This document shows, piece after piece, positions 47,086 to 55,577 of a stretch of DNA of 64,000 nt. The stretch comes from Alteromonas salexigens (lineage in GTDB: Bacteria > Pseudomonadota > Gammaproteobacteria > Enterobacterales > Alteromonadaceae): contig NZ_JAOTJC010000012.1 of the NCBI RefSeq assembly GCF_025628895.1, positions 248,001 to 312,000 on the forward strand. The letters are read 5' to 3'. The position numbers were made by a program, and so were the translations under genes. The first letter of the stretch is position 1. Each line of letters starts with the position of its first letter. The notes below the pieces were generated by a model. That model was given only the letters and a program-made list of their open reading frames with translations, was not told where the DNA came from and ran no database searches.

Positions 47086-48202
47086 AATGTGTGCCGGTCC
47101 GAATCGTCAGGGGGGCGTTATTATGCTCACCGCCGTGCTCCTGCTCTTGGTACTGGTGTCTCTGGTTACTCTCTCTACGGGTAGAATCAAATCTTTTGAG
47201 CATAAAATATTGCTTAACACCCAAAGTTACAGTATGGCCTTCAGTAGTGCTGAGGCGGGGCTGGCTCATGGTCTGGGCCTGCTCACTGAATTGCCATCAT
47301 GGGATGGGGCGCCGGCCAATATAACCTTGCCTGGGCAAGGGCAGTTTACCGTCACAGGAAGCCGCCAGACTGTTAATCGACAATCAGGCTCGCTTCGTCT
47401 CGTAACCTTGTCCTCCGATGGTACCTCACCCGATGGTATTGCAACGGTAACCCTAACCCAGCAAGCCATTCAGTACTCAGTTCTTGCTAACCCACCTGAT
47501 GTGCCGCTTATTGTAGCTGGTGGACTGGATGTCAGCGGGAATTTTGAAGTTGCGGCTAACCCTAATGGTGGGGGCGATGGAGTGCCACTTTCTATCTGGA
47601 CTGACCTGGATGTGGATATGAACAACGGTAGCGGCACAACCTGTGGTCTTCAGGAGTTTTCGGATGGCGCCTGTAGCTCATCACCGTATTCGGAAAAAGG
47701 CTACCAAGGGCCGGACATTTTAGATAATGATGCTAATTTTCCAACCGATTTAATGGAATATTTGTTTAATGTGCCAGCTGATGACTGGCCGACATTAAAA
47801 GCCGATGCAGATCTGCGACTGACCTCTTGCGCTGGGTTGGGGCCTGCCTCTGTCGGACTTATTTGGGTGGATGGAGACTGTTCGTTAAACGCTAATGTGA
47901 CAGTGGGCAGCATACAGGATCCGGTGATTCTTGTTGTTACAGATGGTGATCTCATAATGAATGGTGGGGCGGAAATAAACGGCATGGTATTTTCGTTTAA
48001 GAAGCCCACCACAGTAGGAAACTTTGAATTAGATATGGTGGGGTCTGCACGGGTCAATGGCGTAGTTGCGTCTAACCACCCGGTAGGTCACGCAAATGGT
48101 ACCTACAATTCTGTTTACGACGCTGACGTTTTAGAAAGCCTGGAGCAAAATGATGCATTTCAGCGTGTCGCAATTGTCCCGGGGAGCTGGCGTGACTTTT
48201 AA
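47075..48202 (+). CDS. pilX: Type IV minor pilin PilX-like, set A
   Basis: 375 residues. Leader with RQGG, then VIMLTAVLLLLVLVSLVTL. Glu5 is absent, as usual in PilX/GspK-type minor pilins. A long globular domain includes VGLIWVDGDCSLNANVTVG and VILVVTDGDLIMNGGAEING, a beta-helix-like stretch. It ends VAIVPGSWRDF; the set B PilX ends VAFIPGSWHDF. Both are longer than typical PilX, which is usually under 200 residues. It is encoded 11 bp into the end of pilW and 10 bp before the large pilV-like gene. Confidence 0.87.
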   Translation: MTAKMCAGPNRQGGVIMLTAVLLLLVLVSLVTLSTGRIKSFEHKILLNTQSYSMAFSSAEAGLAHGLGLLTELPSWDGAPANITLPGQGQFTVTGSRQTVNRQSGSLRLVTLSSDGTSPDGIATVTLTQQAIQYSVLANPPDVPLIVAGGLDVSGNFEVAANPNGGGDGVPLSIWTDLDVDMNNGSGTTCGLQEFSDGACSSSPYSEKGYQGPDILDNDANFPTDLMEYLFNVPADDWPTLKADADLRLTSCAGLGPASVGLIWVDGDCSLNANVTVGSIQDPVILVVTDGDLIMNGGAEINGMVFSFKKPTTVGNFELDMVGSARVNGVVASNHPVGHANGTYNSVYDADVLESLEQNDAFQRVAIVPGSWRDF

Positions 48203-48212
48203 AGGTGGTGAT

Positions 48213-50270
48213 ATGAAAGGCTTTACACTTGTCGAAGTATTGGTGGTTTCTTTTATCATCATGGTGGGCGTAACGGGGTTTGTTACGCTTCAGAGCGAGT
48301 TTATGCGCAATGATGCAAAACTGAACCTGCGGGGCGTTGCCATGCAGCTTGCGCAAGAAAAAATGGATGACCTTCGGCAATTTGATGTCCTTGAGGTAAC
48401 CCCCGGAGAAGTTGCTTACAATGATATAGATGATGATCTCGGCGGTACGCTTGCAGCAGGCGAGGTCTTGGTGCGAATTAAGACTGATGCGGGCCGCACC
48501 TACTCATTCACTCGCAACTGGCAGGTCACTGACCAATACTATGTTGATACCGACGCCGACGGGCAGGCTGATACCTGGGTGCCGGAAGGTGATCCGGCGG
48601 TACCGGTGCCAACTCCTGTGTTATCAGGTAAGAAGGTAGTTGAGGTCTCCGTGACCTGGACGGAACACCAAGGCGGGACAAAGTCCTTGCAGCTTGAAGG
48701 TTCAGTGGCCCCGGTCCCGGTAAGCAGAAGTTTTCAGGCGACGAACGAAACAGATAATGCAAAAGCACAGCCGACGGTAAATTATACACCTGGCCTAGCC
48801 CCTGATGTTATTGCCTATGACCTGGGAAACGGCGAGAGCATTGAGACCAGCAAACCCGTCCCGGATATTGATAACCGGGGAGAGAATAATATTGTCCAGT
48901 TTGAGACCATCCGTTACATAGATCTTCCGGAACAGAATGACAAACTCGAGCAGGAAGATTTTCTGACGGTCAATTGTGCCTGCAAACTCGCCGGCAATGG
49001 AGAAGGCTTCACTCCTAGTATGACGATTTATGATGGCTCTGAACTCGTCGTTCAGTCTGGTGAAAAAATTTCGAAGACGACTGGTGTGGTGGCGGATAAT
49101 CAGCAACCCCCTATTTGTAATGCATGCTGCAGAGACCATCATGACACGGGCGAGATGATTAGCTCGGAGGTCTATTATCGGGCCGAATCGGGGAATCCGC
49201 ATAAGCACTACAAGAGACAACCAAATGGTTCCTTCACTGTAGCATCCGCCGTGGGAGACCCTTATGATGAAGTGTGTCGATTCCGAAGGGTAGACGGATA
49301 CTTTGAAATATACCCTGACTGGCAACTGATTGATATTTTGGAGTTTGATGACAATTACCTGTCAACTGAAGCTGCGTTGGATACTTATCGCCGATATTCA
49401 GAAGGGGTGGTGGAAGCTAAAATCATGGGGAGTAGCCTGCCTGCTAAGCCGGCAGGACGCTCTATTACAGTAACTCCGGGGGGCTACCAACTCATAGCGC
49501 GGGGGATTTATCTGGACCGGATGACGGCCAGCCACAAATCAGCACTTGAGAGTATGATAAGAAGTGGAGAGTCCGACTGGAAAGCGATTGCGCCATTTTA
49601 CGATGTAAATCTCACACTTCTCTCCAGTTGGTACTCAGATGATCCTGAGGTGGCGACGGTGACAAACCAGGCTATCGATACAATCGTAGATCCTGTGAAT
49701 GACTTTTACGGCACCTACAGTCGCGGGAGAGTTGAAGCATTGAGCGATGGTGATGCGGGGATCCAGGTACTAGCGCTGGGTAATAACACGGGTATTACAG
49801 GTACTCCGGCAGTTTCTCCCTCGGATGTGGCGAACGCAAGGGTAGACAATTCACTCATCGTAACCGTGGATAGCAAATCTTCGTCGGAAAAGTTTTATGC
49901 ATTGATAGGCGATATAAATTGCCTGATTACGGTCAACAATGCTGAGCAGTCTTGCGAAACCAATAACTCGAAAAAGAGTAATTACGTTGACCTGTCTTCG
50001 CTGGCAATCACAAACTCTCCGTCGCGTTTTACTTGCCCAATCACCATTCCTAAAGGCAAATCAACACCATTCTTCAGTTGTGAAGATATTTCTGAAAATT
50101 GGACAGGGGATATTATCTTCGCTTTCAGCAAGCCAGGATATCAGGTTACACTTAAAGTAACGCAGCCAGACGGCACTGTGGTTGAAGCAGACCGAATTAC
50201 TATAAACCCGGGCCTTGAGGCCACGTCTACCAGGGAATACGGGTTGATAATAGAGCTCCACCCACAATAA
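48213..50270 (+). CDS. Large PilV-like prepilin with unknown C-terminal region, set A
   Basis: 685 residues from the ATG at 48213, with AAAGGTGGTG upstream. Residues 1-30 are a classical prepilin signal and helix (MKG then FTLVEVLVVSFIIMVGVTGF, Glu5 present), and about 1-170 resemble a PilV pilin domain. Within it VDTDADGQADTW (111-122) fits a DxDxDGxxD calcium loop. Residues about 170-685 match no family I know. They contain a cysteine/histidine cluster (Cys255, 257, 302, 305, 306, 355; His309, 310, 330, 332) and a later group (Cys570, 581, 608, 623). It occupies the place where pilY1 is usually found in other genomes. A tip adhesin is possible (inference). Confidence 0.82.
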   Translation: MKGFTLVEVLVVSFIIMVGVTGFVTLQSEFMRNDAKLNLRGVAMQLAQEKMDDLRQFDVLEVTPGEVAYNDIDDDLGGTLAAGEVLVRIKTDAGRTYSFTRNWQVTDQYYVDTDADGQADTWVPEGDPAVPVPTPVLSGKKVVEVSVTWTEHQGGTKSLQLEGSVAPVPVSRSFQATNETDNAKAQPTVNYTPGLAPDVIAYDLGNGESIETSKPVPDIDNRGENNIVQFETIRYIDLPEQNDKLEQEDFLTVNCACKLAGNGEGFTPSMTIYDGSELVVQSGEKISKTTGVVADNQQPPICNACCRDHHDTGEMISSEVYYRAESGNPHKHYKRQPNGSFTVASAVGDPYDEVCRFRRVDGYFEIYPDWQLIDILEFDDNYLSTEAALDTYRRYSEGVVEAKIMGSSLPAKPAGRSITVTPGGYQLIARGIYLDRMTASHKSALESMIRSGESDWKAIAPFYDVNLTLLSSWYSDDPEVATVTNQAIDTIVDPVNDFYGTYSRGRVEALSDGDAGIQVLALGNNTGITGTPAVSPSDVANARVDNSLIVTVDSKSSSEKFYALIGDINCLITVNNAEQSCETNNSKKSNYVDLSSLAITNSPSRFTCPITIPKGKSTPFFSCEDISENWTGDIIFAFSKPGYQVTLKVTQPDGTVVEADRITINPGLEATSTREYGLIIELHPQ

Positions 50271-50324
50271 AGACGTGAGAAATCACCCGCGTAGGACGCA
50301 GCATGCAATTAAATGAGACTTTAG

Positions 50325-50828
50325 TTATGGCAATGCTGGGTTGAATTGGGCCGGCCGGGGAAGCTTTATCAGCGGCCTGCTGTTTATTACACGATGACGC
50401 ATGAGGGTGCCAGTCTGATTTTGTGATTGCCAGCTCATAACGACGACCACTACACGCGCATCCCGGGCTGAAACGCCCGCGAGCGGGTTGGTATGCCACC
50501 GCCGCGTTAAACCGCTGAGCTGAGCCACGGGGACATGGTTAAGCGCGCCGGCCGGCGCTGTACCACCCGCATCCGCCGTGATAAGTGTGCCCTGACCATT
50601 GGCCTCGGTGATAAGTATATCGGTGACCTTCTCATCCGCCGCCACGGCCGCGACCCGCCAGGTGGCCAGACTGACACTCACACTGATCTGTTGCTGATAC
50701 AGGGTTAACAGCCCCAGACAGGTGAACGTAAACAGAGTGGTGGCTATTAAGCATTCGGTAAATCCGACACCCCGTGACGAAATCATCGACACACGTACGG
50801 TACGTGCTTTTACGTTATCAGAAGTCAT
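50325..50828 (-). CDS. pilV: Type IV minor pilin PilV-like, set B
   Basis: 167 residues from the ATG at 50828, which overlaps the end of pilX-B; a later ATG at 50786 is an alternative. The leader ends SSRG and the mature N-terminus is VGFTECLIATTLFTFTCLGLL, placing Glu at position 5. It is a short pilin without the long C-terminal extension of its set A counterpart (685 residues). It is the last gene of the set B operon and converges with set A, with 54 bp between stops. Confidence 0.82.
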   Translation of the reverse strand: MTSDNVKARTVRVSMISSRGVGFTECLIATTLFTFTCLGLLTLYQQQISVSVSLATWRVAAVAADEKVTDILITEANGQGTLITADAGGTAPAGALNHVPVAQLSGLTRRWHTNPLAGVSARDARVVVVVMSWQSQNQTGTLMRHRVINSRPLIKLPRPAQFNPALP

Positions 50829-51840
50829 GCCAACTGCCGGGGATGAATGCGACCTGCTGTAAGCCAGGTTGACGCTGAAGCGCCTCCAGGGTGGTAGTGT
50901 CGTAGTGTATGCGCAGCACACTGAGTGTAGTTAACGGCTGCATGTTCACCATTGCCCCGGTTACTTGCGCACTTGCTGCCATTGTGATGTCCCGTGGTAA
51001 CGCGCTACGCTCTGGCACCAGCACCACTAATCCAAAAACCTGCGCGCCGCTGGCCATACTGAAGTGCCCGTCTTTTATTACCAACAACACCGGCTGCTGG
51101 GCAGTGCCCAGTTGCTGCCCCGCGCTCAGCTGGCAATCACCGGTAATCATCACGGGGTGATTATGTATAACAGGCAATGTCCGACAATCGGTTACCGGCG
51201 CTGACAAATTGAACCGCGTCGGTACCATTTCAGTGCGATTAATGCCAAACAGATAGTGCAAAAGACTGACAGGGAAGCTCAGCGGAGACGCAATTGCGGG
51301 AATACAGGGCGGTCTGCCATCTGCCTGGCAGCGGGTGAGTGTGGCGGCTGGATGAGGCGGTACTTTCAACCACAGGTCAGCCGCGGCAGTTGATGGGTTA
51401 AGTGTGGTTACTTGCAAACCCGCCGGCAGGACTGTTGTGCTAATTAATGCAGTGGGTGGCAGCGCCATTAATGCCGGGAAGCACAGCAGCGCAGTACGCA
51501 TTCGGGTAGCACTGCGCCATTGGCCATTATTGTTAGCGTAATTGGCTTCCAGGGCGAACAATTCCAGGTAGGCACCGCGAATATTCAGCGGTTGATGTTG
51601 CTGTATCAAGCTACGCTGCAGGGGAGGAAGATTTTGCTGCCAGTTCGTGGTGGCACGTAGCGCATGCTGAAAAATTTTTAATTGCTGCCAGGCGGTATCG
51701 TTTAGCTGAGTATGTGTGTACTGACGTTGTGACGCAGAAACTGCCATACTGAGTACAGATGTGTAGCCGGTTAAGGCGACCGTGGTTATTGCCAGTAGCA
51801 GGCAGATCGGAACCAGTAATGTCATTCCCCGACACAGCAT
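50818..51840 (-). CDS. pilX: Type IV minor pilin PilX-like, set B
   Basis: 340 residues. Leader MLCRG, then MTLLVPICLLLAITTVALTG; no Glu5, as in other PilX/GspK-type pilins. The globular part resembles set A: ITGDCQLSAGQQLG and VLLVIKDGHFSMASGAQVFG align with WVDGDCSLNANVTVG and VILVVTDGDLIMNGGAEING. It ends VAFIPGSWHDF, like set A. It starts immediately after the pilW-B stop and overlaps pilV-B by 11 bp. Confidence 0.87.
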   Translation of the reverse strand: MLCRGMTLLVPICLLLAITTVALTGYTSVLSMAVSASQRQYTHTQLNDTAWQQLKIFQHALRATTNWQQNLPPLQRSLIQQHQPLNIRGAYLELFALEANYANNNGQWRSATRMRTALLCFPALMALPPTALISTTVLPAGLQVTTLNPSTAAADLWLKVPPHPAATLTRCQADGRPPCIPAIASPLSFPVSLLHYLFGINRTEMVPTRFNLSAPVTDCRTLPVIHNHPVMITGDCQLSAGQQLGTAQQPVLLVIKDGHFSMASGAQVFGLVVLVPERSALPRDITMAASAQVTGAMVNMQPLTTLSVLRIHYDTTTLEALQRQPGLQQVAFIPGSWHDF

Positions 51841-52455
51841 CTATGGCACCACTATATTCGGCATAGGTACCGTAAAGGTCACCGAATGTTGTAAGTTCGG
51901 ATTGGCCACCGACTCCCCGGCAAGGGTCACCGGCAGGGCGGCGCCATAGCCGGCTGCTACCGGTGCGCCAATCACGAACTGACGCAAACGGATGTGTGCT
52001 GAAGAGGTTATATCCTGCCAGCCGCCCTGGGTACAGTTACGCCCGGCCATACGGTATTCCAGCGCCCCGTCCCGCAGTCGGAACCCCAGTAACTCAGCCG
52101 GGTTAAGGCTATTAGGTGTGCCATTTTTATTTTTATCATAAGCAAACAGGACGCAGCTGCCGGCCGGTTCGCCCGGATACGCGGCCAGGGTGAGTTGACC
52201 AAACACCGCTGCCGCAGGCGGGGGAGAAAGTCGCTGGCTAAGGGGCAATGCCACATAACCTCCCCGTTGTAACTCGGTGCGAATAGCACGGATCAGCAGC
52301 CGAATATCTTCTTCCAACATAAGCTGATGATGCAAAACAGCAAGCCGCGCCAGTTGTTGCAATGTGAGGGTGGCTGCGCTGGCAAAAAATGCGCTGGCGA
52401 TAGCCAGTGACACCAGCAGTCCAACCAGCGTGACACCCCGTATAGCTCTTAACAT
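51841..52455 (-). CDS. pilW: Type IV minor pilin PilW-like, set B, lacking Glu5
   Basis: 204 residues from the ATG at 52455 (leader MLRAIRG); a GTG at 52488 is an alternative start. The mature N-terminus is VTLVGLLVSLAIASAFFASA: position 5 is Gly, not the usual Glu. The globular domain AYPGEPAGSCVLFAYDKNKN matches set A and has the same EF-hand-like loop (D107, N109, N111, G112, N115) and Cys pair (101, 141). It overlaps fimT-B by 7 bp. Confidence 0.87.
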   Translation of the reverse strand: MLRAIRGVTLVGLLVSLAIASAFFASAATLTLQQLARLAVLHHQLMLEEDIRLLIRAIRTELQRGGYVALPLSQRLSPPPAAAVFGQLTLAAYPGEPAGSCVLFAYDKNKNGTPNSLNPAELLGFRLRDGALEYRMAGRNCTQGGWQDITSSAHIRLRQFVIGAPVAAGYGAALPVTLAGESVANPNLQHSVTFTVPMPNIVVP

Positions 52456-52985
52456 GCGGGCAGCCCCCGAAAGGGCTCGGTCAGGCACATACGCACCCGG
52501 CCTAGGGCGCTGTATATCACTTTGCCTTCATACTGGCCGTGTTGAACCTTCAAACTAGTGGCAAATCCGGGCGTTATGCCTGAGTGCGGTGCAAAAACTA
52601 CCAGCGGTGACCGCTGAGTAGCCGGCCACACCCAGACATCGGCAGCAGAGTCGGTTTGCAGCAGTACAGGGACGCCGTCAAACGGACAGGTGGGATCAGC
52701 CAGACAGGCACATTGCGCAGAAAAGGAAAGTCGCAGGCACCACTGGCTGCCACCGATCACACTCAGGTACACCTTTTTACCGCTGGTCTCAGCATGTTGA
52801 GCCCCGGTTCTCAGCACCTGGGCGATGGCATGCATGCGAGTTACCACCCGCTGTTGATGCTGCCATGATGCCAGCGAGGGAGCAGCAATAATACTGAGTA
52901 GCGCAATGATGGCCACGACGATAAGGCACTCGGGCAGGGTCACCCCCCGGTTACGCAGAAAACTGGACTTACAGGCACGTTTCAT
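52449..52985 (-). CDS. fimT: Type IV minor pilin, FimT/GspH family, set B
   Basis: 178 residues from the ATG at 52985, with GGGAGAC upstream. Leader MKRACKSSFLRNRG, mature VTLPECLIVVAIIALLSIIA with Glu5. It has the same pattern as set A, W-C-x8-C-x-C-x5-C-x2-D-G (Cys83, 92, 94, 100), and ALGRVRMCLTE near the end. It heads the set B operon and is divergent from the second pilE, with 97 bp between. Confidence 0.9.
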   Translation of the reverse strand: MKRACKSSFLRNRGVTLPECLIVVAIIALLSIIAAPSLASWQHQQRVVTRMHAIAQVLRTGAQHAETSGKKVYLSVIGGSQWCLRLSFSAQCACLADPTCPFDGVPVLLQTDSAADVWVWPATQRSPLVVFAPHSGITPGFATSLKVQHGQYEGKVIYSALGRVRMCLTEPFRGLPAC

Positions 52986-53082
52986 AACGTCTCCCAACTG
53001 ATAGATTGTGCCATTGTAAACGCAAGTTCCAGGCAAGAGAGCTGATCGGAAGCCGGGTTTGAAAGAAAGCAGGAGAACGGGT

Positions 53083-53448
53083 ATGCAGTATAAAGAGCGT
53101 TACAGAGGCATGACGCTGGTTGAGCTATTGGTGGTGATCGTGATTGTGGGAGTGCTTGCTACTCTCACTGTCAGCGCGGCAGGTGCGCAGATGAAGCGCC
53201 AGCAGTTGCTTGCTATGCAAACGGCACTGTTACATGCGCGGGCAGAACAGGCAAACTTCTGGTTAGTGCAGGGACGTTATAGCGGAACTGTGTTACTGAC
53301 TGAGGATCCTCGCTTTAGTCTGCGGGTAGACCAGGCTGACACTACCACCTATACCCTGGTGGCGCAGTCGCAGACTACGCTGGATAATGGCTGTGAGAAG
53401 CTGGTGGTAACTGCCACCACCCTGTCACCTGCTCATTGCTGGCCTTAG
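53083..53448 (+). CDS. pilE: Type IV minor pilin PilE-like, set B
   Basis: 121 residues from the ATG at 53083, with AGGAG upstream. Leader MQYKERYRG, mature MTLVELLVVIVIVGVLATLTV with Glu5. A C-terminal Cys pair (NGCEKLVV and AHCW) parallels the set A PilE ending. It is divergent from fimT-B, so set B has the same pilE/operon arrangement as set A in mirror image. Confidence 0.9.
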   Translation: MQYKERYRGMTLVELLVVIVIVGVLATLTVSAAGAQMKRQQLLAMQTALLHARAEQANFWLVQGRYSGTVLLTEDPRFSLRVDQADTTTYTLVAQSQTTLDNGCEKLVVTATTLSPAHCWP

Positions 53449-53796
53449 TCATGGAGGAATGCCGGCAGCATTCTTATCTTTGAATGCTAGCTTTGGACGG
53501 AAGTTTGTAGAGCTATAAGGCATATAGCGGCGACCTTGTGTCCCCGTGTTTCGGCAGCCGTCTTTGCTCAGTATTCTTACAAGAGAGGTTCTCTTCGGCA
53601 ACGTGCAAACTAAAACCGCAACGAGACAGTAGAATCGGTGGGCTAAGTGTAATCCATGCTGACTAGTGCCTGATGAAGTACAGTCCGGGTATTTTTCTGT
53701 GGCATATTTGTTGCCTGTTCATTGTCTGCTGACAGCGAAGGGGTGTTTAGCGTACACTCAGGGTACTGGGAGTCACGTTATACAAGTGAAAATACG
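53449..53796. other. 348-bp gap between pilE (set B) and nadE
   Basis: No gene seen. Just after the pilE stop, GAATGC-CGGCA-GCATTC (53457-53473) followed by TTATCTTT may be a weak terminator. The nadE promoter must lie in the right half, but no convincing -35/-10 pair stands out. Confidence 0.4.
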
Positions 53797-54633
53797 ATGC
53801 ACAAACAAGCAGTTATAAATGAAATGCGGGTTCAGCCGCAAATTGATGCAGCGGCCGAGGTGGCGCGCCGGGTCGCGTTCATTAAAAACCACCTGACCCG
53901 TTCAGGATTAACATCACTGGTACTGGGGATCAGTGGCGGAATTGACTCCTGTACACTGGGTAAACTGGCACAATTAGCAGTTGATGAGCTGAACCGCTCG
54001 CAACCTGATACGTACCAGTTCGTAGCGGTCCGTTTGCCTTATGGCGTGCAGGCAGACGAGGACGACGCGCAACTGTCTATCGACTTTATCAAGCCATCCA
54101 AGTCATTGTCGGTCAACGTGCAACCAGGGGCGGATGCGATCCATGATGTGACGACCGCAGCGCTCAGCGAGGTTGCGCTTTTGCCTGCAGACGAGAGTAA
54201 GCAGGATTTTGTAAAGGGCAATGTGAAAGCCCGTACCCGGATGATTATCCAATATGAGATTGCGGGCATGGTGGATGGGTTAGTGCTGGGTACTGACCAC
54301 AGCGCAGAAAACATCACGGGTTTTTACACCAAGTTTGGCGACGGCGCCTGCGATCTGGCACCGTTGTTTGGCTTAAACAAACGTCAGGTGCGTCAGGTGG
54401 CGGCTTATCTTGGGGCACCGGCAGCGGTCATTGATAAAGCGCCTACCGCTGATCTGGAATCGCTTAGCCCCCAAAAGGCTGACGAACAAGCCCTTGGCAT
54501 GACCTATGACCAAATTGATGACTTTCTGGAAGGTAAGCCAGTAGATGCTGCCGTAGAAGAAAAGCTATTAACCATTTATACCCGTACACAACACAAACGG
54601 GTGCCGATTCCAACAATATACGATGATGAGTAG
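53797..54633 (+). CDS. nadE: NAD synthetase (short form, no glutaminase domain)
   Basis: 278 residues from the ATG at 53797 ([22 protein letters not shown]), which aligns with the E. coli NadE start; 25 upstream codons are rejected. It amidates deamido-NAD to NAD. The ATP-pyrophosphatase P-loop [15 protein letters not shown] (about 47-61), the substrate-binding region [19 protein letters not shown] (about 143-161), GTDHSAEN and a C-terminal [13 protein letters not shown] are visible. Being short, it would use free ammonia. It is 6 bp upstream of glnB. Confidence 0.95.
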   Translation: MHKQAVINEMRVQPQIDAAAEVARRVAFIKNHLTRSGLTSLVLGISGGIDSCTLGKLAQLAVDELNRSQPDTYQFVAVRLPYGVQADEDDAQLSIDFIKPSKSLSVNVQPGADAIHDVTTAALSEVALLPADESKQDFVKGNVKARTRMIIQYEIAGMVDGLVLGTDHSAENITGFYTKFGDGACDLAPLFGLNKRQVRQVAAYLGAPAAVIDKAPTADLESLSPQKADEQALGMTYDQIDDFLEGKPVDAAVEEKLLTIYTRTQHKRVPIPTIYDDE

Positions 54634-54978
<345 letters not shown>

Positions 54979-54994
54979 GGCTTTTTCCGGGTAC

Positions 54995-55024
54995 AAAAAA
55001 AGGTGGCTGATGCCACCTTTTTTT
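54995..55024. terminator. Terminator between glnB and the SlyD-like gene
   Basis: AAAAAAAGGTGGC-TGAT-GCCACCTTTTTTT: symmetrical and strong, serving the two convergent genes. Confidence 0.9.
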
Positions 55025-55037
55025 GCCTAACCTGACG

Positions 55038-55529
55038 TTATGCAGGCTGTTCGCTTTTGCAGCCTTCCGGGCCATGTACATGCCCGTGTTCCAGCTCTTC
55101 AGCAGTGGCTTCACGAATATCTACCACTTCAACTTCAAACGTTAATGGCACGCCTGAAAGAGGGTGGTTGCCGTCTACTACCACGTCATCTTCCGTGGTT
55201 TCTACCACGATAACTGACTGGTCACCCTGGGGGGTAGAGGCGCGAAATGACATGCCCACTTCCACTTCCATGCCTTCAAACATCGACTTAGGTACACGCT
55301 GAACCAGCGCATCCACACGATGCCCGTATGCCTTCTCTGGCTCCACGGAAACGGTAAATGCGTCGCCTTTCTCTTTGCCTTCTAAAGCCTCTTCCAGGCC
55401 TTCAATCAGAAAGCGACGACCGTGCAGCACCGTTAAAGGCTCTTTGCCGAATGAGGAGTCTAGCTCGCTGCCATCCTCGGCGGAAACCTTATAATGTAAT
55501 GTAACGACGCTGTCGGAGGTTATTGTCAT
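55038..55529 (-). CDS. slyD: SlyD-like FKBP-type peptidyl-prolyl isomerase
   Basis: 163 residues from the ATG at 55529, preceded by AGGA; an in-frame TTG two codons earlier is rejected. FKBP domain with an IF insert (VVTLHYKVSAEDGSELDSS, GRRFLIEGLEEALEGKEKGD, and DGNHPLSGVPLTFEVEVVDI). The C-terminus HGHVHGPEGC is histidine-rich, a short version of the SlyD metal-binding tail used in nickel handling. Cytosolic folding helper. It is downstream of ygfZ on the same strand. Confidence 0.88.
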   Translation of the reverse strand: MTITSDSVVTLHYKVSAEDGSELDSSFGKEPLTVLHGRRFLIEGLEEALEGKEKGDAFTVSVEPEKAYGHRVDALVQRVPKSMFEGMEVEVGMSFRASTPQGDQSVIVVETTEDDVVVDGNHPLSGVPLTFEVEVVDIREATAEELEHGHVHGPEGCKSEQPA

Positions 55530-55577
55530 AATCAATCCTGTTCAATTGGGAGTGCTCGTGCACTCATGAATTTTAGG

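Noticed and set aside
49113-49150. Possible c-type haem site (CNACC...HH) in the large PilV-like protein
   Set aside because: The sequence is CxxCC followed by RDHH, not CxxCH, so covalent haem attachment is not supported. Kept only as a Cys/His cluster.
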